Source of the DNA: Clostridiaceae bacterium | Lineage (GTDB): Bacteria; Bacillota; Clostridia; Saccharofermentanales; Fastidiosipilaceae | DNA length: 12,907 nt | Direction of reading: 5' to 3' | Assembly: GCA_012800515.1 (NCBI GenBank) | Contig: JAAZJE010000120.1 | Coordinates: 1-12,907 of the forward strand | Shown here: positions 1 through 6,149 of the stretch, piece after piece | Numbering within the stretch: position 1 is the first letter of the stretch | How the letters are laid out: the number at the start of each line of letters is the position of its first letter | Notes under the pieces: model-generated | Told to the model about the DNA's origin: nothing | Database searches by the model: none | The model's input: the letters and a program-made list of their open reading frames with translations, nothing else | Made by a program: the position numbers and the translations under genes

Positions 1-347
1 ACTCTTTCGGTGATCTCATCACATTCCGCGCCCGTGCGTCCGTCACACCAGAGAATAGCGGGGCGCAACACTGCCCCGTTTTCATCCAGCAGTACAAGAC
101 CGTGCATCTGGCCGCTGATGCCAACACCTTTAATCTTATCCGGATCAACACCGCTTTTCCGCAACACGGCGCGGATGGTTACCTTAGCGGCTTCCCACCA
201 GTCCTCCGGGTTCTGCTCGGCCCAGCCGTTGTGGGGTTGCATTAGCTGGTATTCCTGCGAAACTACGCAGAGTACCTCTCCGTTTTCATCAAATAACACC
301 GTTTTAGTGGCGGAAGTACCGAGATCTATGCCAAGAAGGTATGCCAT
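1..347 (-). CDS. xylB: Xylulokinase, N-terminal part (runs off the window)
   Basis: FGGY-family sugar kinase that phosphorylates D-xylulose with ATP to xylulose 5-phosphate, feeding the pentose phosphate pathway in the cytoplasm. About 115 N-terminal residues are present; the rest lies beyond the left edge. The protein opens MAYLLGIDLGTSATKTVLFD, the phosphate-binding loop of the ASKHA fold. Later stretches ISGQMHGLVLLD and LRPAILWCDGRTGAECDEI are typical of xylulokinases and separate it from glycerol or gluconate kinases. I chose the ATG at 347 because AAAGGA lies 11 nt upstream of it. An in-frame ATG at 359 (adding MDKD) sits directly on that purine run and would lack a spaced ribosome binding site. 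A candidate promoter lies just upstream (370-398). No neighbour in view belongs to xylose metabolism, so the substrate is assigned from sequence alone. Confidence 0.88.
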   Translation of the reverse strand, partial: MAYLLGIDLGTSATKTVLFDENGEVLCVVSQEYQLMQPHNGWAEQNPEDWWEAAKVTIRAVLRKSGVDPDKIKGVGISGQMHGLVLLDENGAVLRPAILWCDGRTGAECDEITER

Positions 348-369
348 ATCTTTGTCCATCCTTTTTTAC

Positions 370-398
370 ATTGTACGGAAGTTCGTTGGCGAGCGCAA
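370..398 (-). promoter_or_regulatory. Candidate sigma-A promoter of xylB
   Basis: Read on the minus strand, TACAAT (370-375, five of six matches to TATAAT) is preceded after 17 bp by TTGCGC (393-398, only the TTG matches). This would give an mRNA start about 20 nt before the xylB start codon. The good -10 and weak -35 suggest a promoter that may need an activator. It lies inside a nested inverted repeat (388-430), which could be an operator. Inference from sequence only. Confidence 0.45.
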
Positions 399-610
399 GG
401 CAATCGGCAGCGAAATTTTGCCACTTCGCCCGGCACGCTAATACCGACACGGAATAAGTCTGCCTCGACCCCATTCGGCATTGAAGTATACCTCGATACT
501 TTTGTCCTTGATTAACTACTTTGCTCGTTCCTTGCTGAGCTCCAGACAAAATAAGCGGGTATTTACGTTCCAGCGTCTCTCGCAAAGGCGGATAAATTAT
601 CGGATAATAA

Positions 611-630
611 TCAGCCGATAAATCGGCTGA
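611..630 (-). terminator. Terminator-like hairpin after nrdG
   Basis: A perfect 8-bp stem, TCAGCCGA/TCGGCTGA, with a 4-nt loop begins about 23 nt after the nrdG stop codon. On the minus strand it is followed by TTATTATCC, a broken T tract, so termination may be incomplete. The position fits the end of the ribonucleotide reductase operon. Confidence 0.55.
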
Positions 631-652
631 CGGCTCAAGGATGGCAAATCGT

Positions 653-1180
653 TCAGTTTTCAAAGCCGTCCCGGCTGACAATCCCGACGCCGTCCGGCTC
701 AAGTTTTAAAATACGTTGATTGCTACTGCCCCGAAAGAGCAGGGTCAGGTCACGGAGGGCCAAAACAAAGGGTCCGTCGATCAGCCAGTCGCTGGCTCGC
801 AGTAAATCCGTAATCGCCGGATCCGCCTCCGCCCGCTTCAATAATTGCTCATACGTATAGCCGCTATAGGAAATAACATTGCCGCCCCGCTCGCGGATCG
901 CCCGCGCCAGCGGAACCAGCGCCGCCGCCTGCTCGAACGGCTCCCCGCCGCTCAAAGTCACGCCGCTCAGCAGAGGGTTGTCGTCGTAGATCCGAATAAT
1001 TTCCACAACCGTGATGTCGCGACCGCCGCGCGGATCATGCGTCTCCGGATTATGACAGCCCGGACAATTGTGCGGACAGCCCTGGACGAAGACAGCTAAA
1101 CGTATACCCGGGCCGTCCGTAATCGACTCATGAACCAGACCGGCCAGACGAATGACGGGATTGTCAACGTAATCAGGCAC
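653..1180 (-). CDS. nrdG: Anaerobic ribonucleotide reductase activating protein (radical SAM)
   Basis: Radical SAM enzyme that uses a [4Fe-4S] cluster and S-adenosylmethionine to make the glycyl radical of class III ribonucleotide reductase. The 175-residue product has the cluster motif CPHNCPGC (Cys35, Cys39, Cys42, spacing CX3CX2C) and SGGEP at 77-81, which helps bind SAM. The upstream stretch ESITDGPGIRLAVFVQGC is the usual NrdG lead-in, and the length is normal for the family (about 150-180). The start is GTG at 1180: an in-frame TAA lies two codons upstream, and a later start would cut into conserved sequence. No clear ribosome binding site precedes it. It is the third gene of the nrdD operon, about 100 nt after the small glycyl-radical gene that would be its direct substrate. 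Confidence 0.93.
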   Translation of the reverse strand: MPDYVDNPVIRLAGLVHESITDGPGIRLAVFVQGCPHNCPGCHNPETHDPRGGRDITVVEIIRIYDDNPLLSGVTLSGGEPFEQAAALVPLARAIRERGGNVISYSGYTYEQLLKRAEADPAITDLLRASDWLIDGPFVLALRDLTLLFRGSSNQRILKLEPDGVGIVSRDGFEN

Positions 1181-1280
1181 AAATTAAACCGAATGACACG
1201 CCACGCCGCGGCGGCATCCCGCGACAAAGCTCAGCGAAAGATCCGACCGCTCCGGGCAGCGACGCTCGTCGGGAGACCGA

Positions 1281-1439
1281 CTACATCGCGTGTCTGACGC
1301 GGTCATGCTCTTCGGAGCGCTTGGCGTCGTTAAAACGACTCAATGTTCCGACGAGATAGCCGGTGATGCGCCGAATGCGCTGAAAATAAACACCTTCGCC
1401 AATTTTCTTGTTGGCATTTTCAACATTGGGGGTTCTCAT
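1281..1439 (-). CDS. Stand-alone glycyl-radical segment of class III ribonucleotide reductase, 52 aa
   Basis: A 52-codon gene, ATG at 1439 to TAG at 1281. It has a strong ribosome binding site, AGGAGG, 8 nt before the ATG. The core RRITGYLVG followed by RFNDAKRSEEHDRVRHAM matches the extreme C-terminus of single-chain NrdD proteins (E. coli has RRVCGYLG and then FNAGKQEEVKRRVKH). Gly27 is the predicted radical-carrying residue. Residues 1-20 (MRTPNVENANKKIGEGVYFQ) are an added N-terminal part. It lies between nrdD, which lacks this segment, and nrdG, which would make the radical. It most likely docks into the NrdD barrel as a separate small subunit. Short NRDD-like reading frames are, as I recall, sometimes annotated next to nrdD in Clostridia, but I cannot check whether the split has been studied. 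The motif match is strong; the two-chain mechanism is inferred. Confidence 0.88.
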   Translation of the reverse strand: MRTPNVENANKKIGEGVYFQRIRRITGYLVGTLSRFNDAKRSEEHDRVRHAM

Positions 1440-1452
1440 TTTCTAATCCTCC

Positions 1453-1468
1453 TCGACGGCGCCGTCGA
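1453..1468. repeat. Perfect 16-bp palindrome between nrdD and the small radical gene
   Basis: TCGACGGCGCCGTCGA is fully self-complementary. In the minus-strand RNA it can form a 6-bp stem with a GCGC loop. It ends directly against the GGAGGA of the ribosome binding site of the 52-aa gene, so it could affect processing, stability or translation of that cistron. No T tract follows, so it is not a terminator. Confidence 0.6.
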
Positions 1469-1495
1469 ATAGCAACAACGCGTCGTTCCGTTTCT

Positions 1496-3928
1496 TTATA
1501 TCTTGGCGCAGAATGCATCCGGCATCTGCGGAAATCTGCGCTTAAGTTCAATCATCTGCTCGCGGGTCAGTCCCTCGCCGTCGCGGCGTCCGCAGCGCGG
1601 GCAGACTTCGTCAATAATCCCGATATAGCCGCAGACCGGATCGCGATCGACCGGGTGATTCACCGAGCCGTAGCCCACACCCTGCTCCTTCATCCAGCGG
1701 ATCACCCTCTCGAAGGCTTCGAGATTTTTGGTCGTGTCGCCGTCCATCTCGACATAGGTGATATGACCGGCGTTCGTCAGCGCATGATAGGGCGCCTCGA
1801 GGGCGATCTTTTTGGCGGCCTGAATCGGGAAATACACCGGTATATGGAAAGAGTTGGTGTAATAATCGCGATCGGTCACGCCCGGGATCTCGCCGTACTT
1901 CTCTTTGTCGATCCGCACAAAACGTCCCGACAGACCCTCCGCCGGCGTCGCGATCAGGGTAAAGTTCATTTTTGTCTCCTGCGCCATTCGGTCGCAACGC
2001 TCGCGCATATGGCGCACGATCGCCAGGCCGAGTTCCTGGCTGGCCGGGCTCTCGCCGTGATGCTGACCGGTCAGCGCCTTCAACGTTTCCGCCAGTCCGA
2101 TGAAGCCGACGGTCAAGGTTCCGTGACGCAATACCCGACCGACCTCCTCGTCCGCGCGCAGGCTGTCCGACTCGAGCCAGACTCCCTGTCCCATCAGGAA
2201 GGGGTAGTTTCTGACCGTCTTATGCGCCTGGATGTTAAAGCGGTGTAGCAATTGGCGGAAAACCAGATCCATGCACGCATCCAAATCACGGTAAAACTTC
2301 TCCAAATTACCGCGCGCCTCGATGCCCAGACGCGGCAGGTTGATCGACGTAAAGCTCAAATTGCCGCGACCGCAGGTCACTTCATTCTCCGGATCATAGA
2401 CATTGGCCATGACCCGCGTGCGGCAACCCATATAGGCCACCTCGGTATTGTAGTCGCCCTCGCGGTAGTACTGCTTATTGTACGGCGCGTCGAGGAAGCT
2501 GAAGTTCGGGAAGAGGCGCAACGCCGACGTCGCCATCGCTTCCTTGAACAGGTCGTAGTTCGGGTCGCCGGGATTATAGTTCACGCCTTCTTTGACTTTG
2601 AATATCTGCACCGGAAAGATCGGCGTCTCGCCGTTACCGAGTCCGTCGCGGGTCGCCGCCAGCAGATTGTGAATCACCAGACGTCCGGCCGGGCTGGTAT
2701 CGGTACCGTAATTGATCGAGCTGAACGGCACCTGCGCGCCGGCGCGCGAATTCATCGTATTAAGGTTATGGATCAGGGCCTGCATCGCCTGATAGGTCTC
2801 GACCTCGGCCGTCTCCTGGGCGGTGAAGATCGTGCGTTCGACCAGATGGTCGACCTGTTTCGCGGTCAGCTGCAGTTCACCGGACACGACTTCGCTCTCC
2901 AGCCACTCCCGCAGTTCCGCCTCGGCCGTCGCGGCATTATCGAGCGAGATAATCTCCTTGCGGGCCGGGGGCTTACGCTCGGAGGCAATCCGGGCAACCA
3001 CGCTCTGTCCGGCCACGAATTTCTCCAACAGAGCGGTCCCCGCCTCGGTGGTCGGCTGCGCGGCACCGAATTTGTCCGCCATGGCCGTCGCCTCATCCTG
3101 GCTCAGATCGGCCGAGAAAACCAGGAAGTCGCGCAGCGCCTTGAACCAGGCCTTGCGATAGGTCTTGTTCACGCCCGGAGCCATAGCATAGTCGAAGTTG
3201 GGGCTGGACTGACCACCGTGCATCTCGTTCTGGTTGGCCTGAATGGCGATGCAACAGAGAGCGGCATAGCTCTGTATGCTCTGGGGCTGACGCAAATAGC
3301 CGTGCCCGGTCGAAAAGCCGTACTCAAACAACTTCAGAAGATCGATCTGACAGCAGGTCTCGGTCAACATGTAGAAATCCTTGTCGTGAATATGGATGTC
3401 GCCGTTGGCGTGTGCCTGAGCCATATCCTCGGGCAGGATATAGTGATCGATAAAATATTTGGAGCCTTCCGAACCGTACTTGAGCATAGTGCCCATCGAG
3501 GTATCGCCGTCGATATTGGCGTTCTCGCGCTTGAGGTCGGCATCGCTGGACTGCGCGAAGGTGATCTCTTTGTACAGATCCATCAGATCCGCTTCAGCCT
3601 GACGCCGCTTCGTATGGCTGGCACGATAGATGATATAGGCCTTGGCGGTCTGAATCCGACCCAAGCGGATCAGGGTGTCCTCGACTATGTCCTGGATCTG
3701 CTCGACATTCGGAATTACGCCTCGGGGCAGACTGCGTACAACCTGAACCGCCGCCTCGTCCAATTCCTCCGCATTCATCGCTTCGTAAGGGATCGTCTGG
3801 TTCGCCTTGCGGATCGCCTCGCGAATCTTAAAAATGTCAAAGGGCATCAGCGAGCCGTCGCGCTTGTAAATCTGCGCCGGCGCTCCCGTCACATCCAAAC
3901 TAACCTTTGAAGGTACCACCTCAGCCAT
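1496..3928 (-). CDS. nrdD: Anaerobic ribonucleoside-triphosphate reductase, large catalytic chain without glycyl-radical segment
   Basis: Class III ribonucleotide reductase, which reduces ribonucleotides to deoxyribonucleotides without oxygen. The 810-residue chain starts with an ATP-cone (about 16-107, allosteric control), followed by the barrel. Visible landmarks are DIHIHDKDFYMLTETCCQIDL (177-197, Cys192/193), NLNTMNSRAGAQVPFSSINYGTD (about 388-410), YMGCRTRV (Cys502) and SVNHPVDRDPVCGY near the end. A variable stretch at about 256-371 looks longer than usual. The tail has Cys766, Cys776 and Cys779 of the zinc site, then about 30 residues and stop, with Cys807 near the end. The normal GY-containing radical segment is missing and is encoded next door (1281-1439). 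I chose the ATG at 3928 because GGAG lies 8 nt upstream and the conserved sequence begins just after it. The frame stays open to an ATG at 4060, which has no ribosome binding site. First gene of the operon, behind an NrdR-type operator. Confidence 0.93.
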   Translation of the reverse strand: MAEVVPSKVSLDVTGAPAQIYKRDGSLMPFDIFKIREAIRKANQTIPYEAMNAEELDEAAVQVVRSLPRGVIPNVEQIQDIVEDTLIRLGRIQTAKAYIIYRASHTKRRQAEADLMDLYKEITFAQSSDADLKRENANIDGDTSMGTMLKYGSEGSKYFIDHYILPEDMAQAHANGDIHIHDKDFYMLTETCCQIDLLKLFEYGFSTGHGYLRQPQSIQSYAALCCIAIQANQNEMHGGQSSPNFDYAMAPGVNKTYRKAWFKALRDFLVFSADLSQDEATAMADKFGAAQPTTEAGTALLEKFVAGQSVVARIASERKPPARKEIISLDNAATAEAELREWLESEVVSGELQLTAKQVDHLVERTIFTAQETAEVETYQAMQALIHNLNTMNSRAGAQVPFSSINYGTDTSPAGRLVIHNLLAATRDGLGNGETPIFPVQIFKVKEGVNYNPGDPNYDLFKEAMATSALRLFPNFSFLDAPYNKQYYREGDYNTEVAYMGCRTRVMANVYDPENEVTCGRGNLSFTSINLPRLGIEARGNLEKFYRDLDACMDLVFRQLLHRFNIQAHKTVRNYPFLMGQGVWLESDSLRADEEVGRVLRHGTLTVGFIGLAETLKALTGQHHGESPASQELGLAIVRHMRERCDRMAQETKMNFTLIATPAEGLSGRFVRIDKEKYGEIPGVTDRDYYTNSFHIPVYFPIQAAKKIALEAPYHALTNAGHITYVEMDGDTTKNLEAFERVIRWMKEQGVGYGSVNHPVDRDPVCGYIGIIDEVCPRCGRRDGEGLTREQMIELKRRFPQMPDAFCAKI

Positions 3929-4033
3929 TTTTCGAACTCCACTTTTTATTTTCGCGGACCGCACGGCCCCGTTTTCTCCGAGCAACTGTCGGTATTCCGC
4001 TTGCTCCGCACCCGACGCCGGCGCCACTATCTT

Positions 4034-4051
4034 GGGAAAGCTTGTTTTCCC
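4034..4051. repeat. Hairpin in the nrdD leader
   Basis: GGGAAA and TTTCCC pair around a 6-nt loop in the roughly 220-nt untranslated leader of nrdD. No T tract follows on the minus strand. I recognise no known riboswitch in this leader. The hairpin could be incidental. Confidence 0.35.
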
Positions 4052-4114
4052 TAGCCTCATACGTGATTGTCAGTACATTATGATGCGGTTACGGTTGGCC
4101 TGTTCCGTTGCAAA

Positions 4115-4130
4115 CCACAATATGTTGTGG
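4115..4130. promoter_or_regulatory. NrdR box 1 (downstream of the nrdD promoter)
   Basis: CCACAATATGTTGTGG matches 13 of 16 positions of the NrdR consensus ACACWATATATWGTGT as I remember it, and sits in a longer palindrome (ACCACAA-TATG-TTGTGGT). NrdR represses ribonucleotide reductase genes according to the ATP/dATP state. It lies roughly 20-35 nt downstream of the predicted transcription start and 32 bp, about three helix turns, from box 2, which is the usual spacing for paired NrdR sites. Confidence 0.75.
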
Positions 4131-4146
4131 TCGTTTTAAGGTCTAA

Positions 4147-4162
4147 CGCCAATACATAGTAG
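4147..4162. promoter_or_regulatory. NrdR box 2 (overlaps the -10 of nrdD)
   Basis: A weaker match, CGCCAATACATAGTAG, that keeps the central CAATACATAGT. Alone it would not be convincing (about 10 of 16), but it lies exactly 32 bp from box 1 and covers the -10 element, the arrangement expected for NrdR repression. Confidence 0.55.
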
Positions 4163-4184
4163 CTCAGGAAAAATCCCCTGTCAA
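4156..4184 (-). promoter_or_regulatory. Sigma-A promoter of the nrdD operon
   Basis: On the minus strand a perfect -35 TTGACA (4179-4184) is followed after 17 bp by TACTAT (4156-4161, four of six). The predicted start is near 4149, leaving a leader of about 220 nt before the nrdD ATG. Box 2 overlaps the -10. Confidence 0.75.
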
Positions 4185-4233
4185 CTGTTTTTTGGTACGA
4201 TTTTAACTGAATTTTACAAAACTCGATAACAAT

Positions 4234-4248
4234 CCGGATACAATCCGG
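4234..4248 (-). terminator. Weak hairpin after the ABC exporter gene
   Basis: CCGGAT-TGT-ATCCGG on the minus strand forms a 6-bp stem about 40 nt after the exporter stop codon. It is followed by ATTGTTATCGAGTTTTG, which is T-rich but not a proper T tract. It could end exporter transcription before the nrdD promoter. The element is weak. Confidence 0.3.
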
Positions 4249-4285
4249 CTTCAATATGTTGCTAAACGGACATCTTCGGGCAGTA

Positions 4286-6022
4286 TCAGTCGGTACTGAA
4301 TTGAAGATTATAGAGTTTGGCGTACTCCCCGCTCAGAGCCATGAGGTCGGCATGAGTGCCGCGCTCGACGATTCCGTCGTCGGTCAGCACCATGATTTCA
4401 TCGGCGTCGCGAATTGTCGACAGTCGATGCGCGATCACGATGCTCGTCCGGCTGCGCGAGAGCTCCTTCAGCGACTCCTGAATATAGAGCTCGGATTCGT
4501 TGTCCAGCGACGACGTTGCCTCGTCCAGAATCAGAATCGGCGGATTCATCAGGAATATCCGCGCAATCGAGACCCGCTGCTTTTGCCCGCCCGAGAAGCG
4601 CACTCCGCGCTCACCCATTATCGTATCGTAGCCCTGCGGCAAACTCATAATAAAATCATGGATATTCGCCTGTTCGGCCGCCCTGACAATTTCCTCGAGT
4701 AATGCATCCGGCTTCCCGTAGGCTATATTATCCCGCACCGTCGCGTTAAAAATATACACGTCCTGCTGCACAACGCCGATATTCGCCCGCAGCGACACCA
4801 GCGTAAAATCCCGCACATCCGTTCCGTCGATACGCACCGCGCCCGAATCCACCTCATAGAAACGCGGGATCAGAGCGCAGAACGTGGTTTTACCCGAGCC
4901 TGAAGGTCCGACCAGAGCGACCGTACTCCGCGCCGGAATCGTCAGACTGATATCCTCCAGCACCGTCTCCCCGTTCTCATAGGCAAAAGTCACATTCTCA
5001 AAGCTGATCTCACCCCGCAACTCGCCGGCCGGCCGGGCGGTGGGCAAATCGGCAATCTCCGGCTCCGTGTCCAGTATTGCCAGTACCCGCTCAAAGCCGG
5101 TTTTCCCCTTCTGAAGCTGTTCGTTAAACTGCACCAGTTGGCGAATCGGCTCGAGAAAAGTTCCGACATAGAGCAGATAGGTAATCACGTCAACCCCGGT
5201 CAGCCGCCCTTTCAACACGAAAAGCCCGCCGACCAGAACCACCGCCAGATAGAGAATTCCCTGCATCAGGGTGTTGACCCCGTGGTACTTGCCCATGACC
5301 ATATAGTTTTCCCTTTTGGAGCGCTGAAAAGCCTGATTACCCACTTCGAACTTCCGCAACTCCAGCTCCTCGTTGGCAAAAGACTGGACGGTGCGGATCC
5401 CGGCCAGGCTATCCTGAACCAGAGAGTTGATATCGGCGATTTTACGTCGATTGTCCATGAAAGTTCCCTGCATCTGCCTATTGTAGTATTGGAGTAAAAA
5501 AATCATCAGCAGCGACAAGCCGATCAGAATCAAGGTCAAATAGATGTCCACTCTGAAGAGAATACAGAAAGCTCCGGTGAACTTAATGAGCGCCATGAGG
5601 AAATTTTCCGGTCCGTGGTGCGCCAGTTCGGAAATATCGAACAAATCGGAAATTACTCGGCTCATCAAGTGTCCGGTATTTGTGCGGTCGTAGTAGGAAA
5701 AGGACAGCTTCTCCATGTGGCAGAACAGATCGGAGCGCATATCGCCCTCCAGACCGACGCCCATGACATGTCCCCACGAAGAAATCACATAATTTGATAT
5801 TGCCTGAATCAGATAAATGCCCAGCAGGCCGGCGGAGACATAGAGAATCTGACGGAACATGATTTCATGATCCTCAATCCGCAGAACCGTATTCAACAAA
5901 TAACGCACCAGCAATGGCATGCCGAGTGCCGCCAAACTGCTCAGAACGGTAAATCCCATATCCAGGGCGAACAGGCCTTTATAAGGCCGATAATAACTTA
6001 CAAAGCGTCTGAACGTTCTCAT
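4286..6022 (-). CDS. ABC exporter half-transporter (fused membrane and ATPase domains)
   Basis: MsbA/LmrA/BmrA-type ABC exporter of 578 residues, the usual length for a half-transporter that works as a dimer in the cytoplasmic membrane. Residues 1-320 form the six-helix membrane domain, with clear hydrophobic segments near 18-40, 58-80, 143-177 and 252-290. The ATPase domain (about 338-578) has Walker A GPSGSGKTT (372-380), Q-loop Gln at 419-420, signature FSGGQ (476-480), Walker B ILILD plus catalytic Glu501, and switch His532. All motifs are intact, so it should be active. The ATG at 6022 follows GGGG with 6 nt spacing. It stands alone, divergent from the CPBP gene. No partner half-transporter is adjacent, so a homodimer is likely. 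The substrate (lipid, drug or peptide) cannot be told. A TAAAAT hexamer at 6059-6064 is a possible -10 with no good -35. Confidence 0.9.
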   Translation of the reverse strand: MRTFRRFVSYYRPYKGLFALDMGFTVLSSLAALGMPLLVRYLLNTVLRIEDHEIMFRQILYVSAGLLGIYLIQAISNYVISSWGHVMGVGLEGDMRSDLFCHMEKLSFSYYDRTNTGHLMSRVISDLFDISELAHHGPENFLMALIKFTGAFCILFRVDIYLTLILIGLSLLMIFLLQYYNRQMQGTFMDNRRKIADINSLVQDSLAGIRTVQSFANEELELRKFEVGNQAFQRSKRENYMVMGKYHGVNTLMQGILYLAVVLVGGLFVLKGRLTGVDVITYLLYVGTFLEPIRQLVQFNEQLQKGKTGFERVLAILDTEPEIADLPTARPAGELRGEISFENVTFAYENGETVLEDISLTIPARSTVALVGPSGSGKTTFCALIPRFYEVDSGAVRIDGTDVRDFTLVSLRANIGVVQQDVYIFNATVRDNIAYGKPDALLEEIVRAAEQANIHDFIMSLPQGYDTIMGERGVRFSGGQKQRVSIARIFLMNPPILILDEATSSLDNESELYIQESLKELSRSRTSIVIAHRLSTIRDADEIMVLTDDGIVERGTHADLMALSGEYAKLYNLQFSTD

Positions 6023-6149
6023 TTTGTTCCCCGCATCTCTTCCATAATTCGACTTTCTATTTTACACGAGAAAAGTCGGAACGGCTCGTTCATCCGTCCG
6101 TAGCCGCTTTGCTTGCAGAAATTTTGCCGGCGTTATACCATGAATTTCA

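Larger units (their letters stand above)
348..652. other. Intergenic region between nrdG and xylB, no gene seen
   Basis: About 300 bp without a convincing gene. A minus-strand frame is open across it (304-702), but its translation resembles no family I know and it overlaps the real starts and ends of xylB and nrdG in another frame. The region holds the terminator-like hairpin after nrdG (611-630), an inverted repeat AAGTAT-N6-ATACTT (484-501), a nested inverted repeat (388-430) and the xylB promoter. Confidence 0.6.

Noticed and set aside
302..310. Cys-Ala in place of Asp-Pro in MltG residues 305-306 as a loss of function
   Set aside because: The catalytic glutamates and all other signatures are intact, and I recall this variant in other clostridial MltG proteins. 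(Positions given are residue numbers within mltG, 7714-8982.)
304..702. Minus-strand 132-codon open frame between nrdG and xylB
   Set aside because: It overlaps the real nrdG end and xylB start in another frame, crosses a terminator-like hairpin and a promoter, and its translation shows no domain.
1290..1472. Plus-strand 60-codon open frame
   Set aside because: It is antisense to the 52-aa glycyl-radical gene, whose motif and ribosome binding site are convincing. The plus-strand product has no recognisable features.
2252..3910. Very long plus-strand open frame (552 codons) antisense to nrdD
   Set aside because: The minus strand encodes a well-conserved NrdD. The antisense product resembles no family and is explained by the GC-biased codon use of nrdD.
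3929..4060. Longer nrdD starting at ATG 4060
   Set aside because: It has no ribosome binding site, the extra 44 residues are unlike NrdD, and the ATG at 3928 has a good site. Kept as a finding about the leader.
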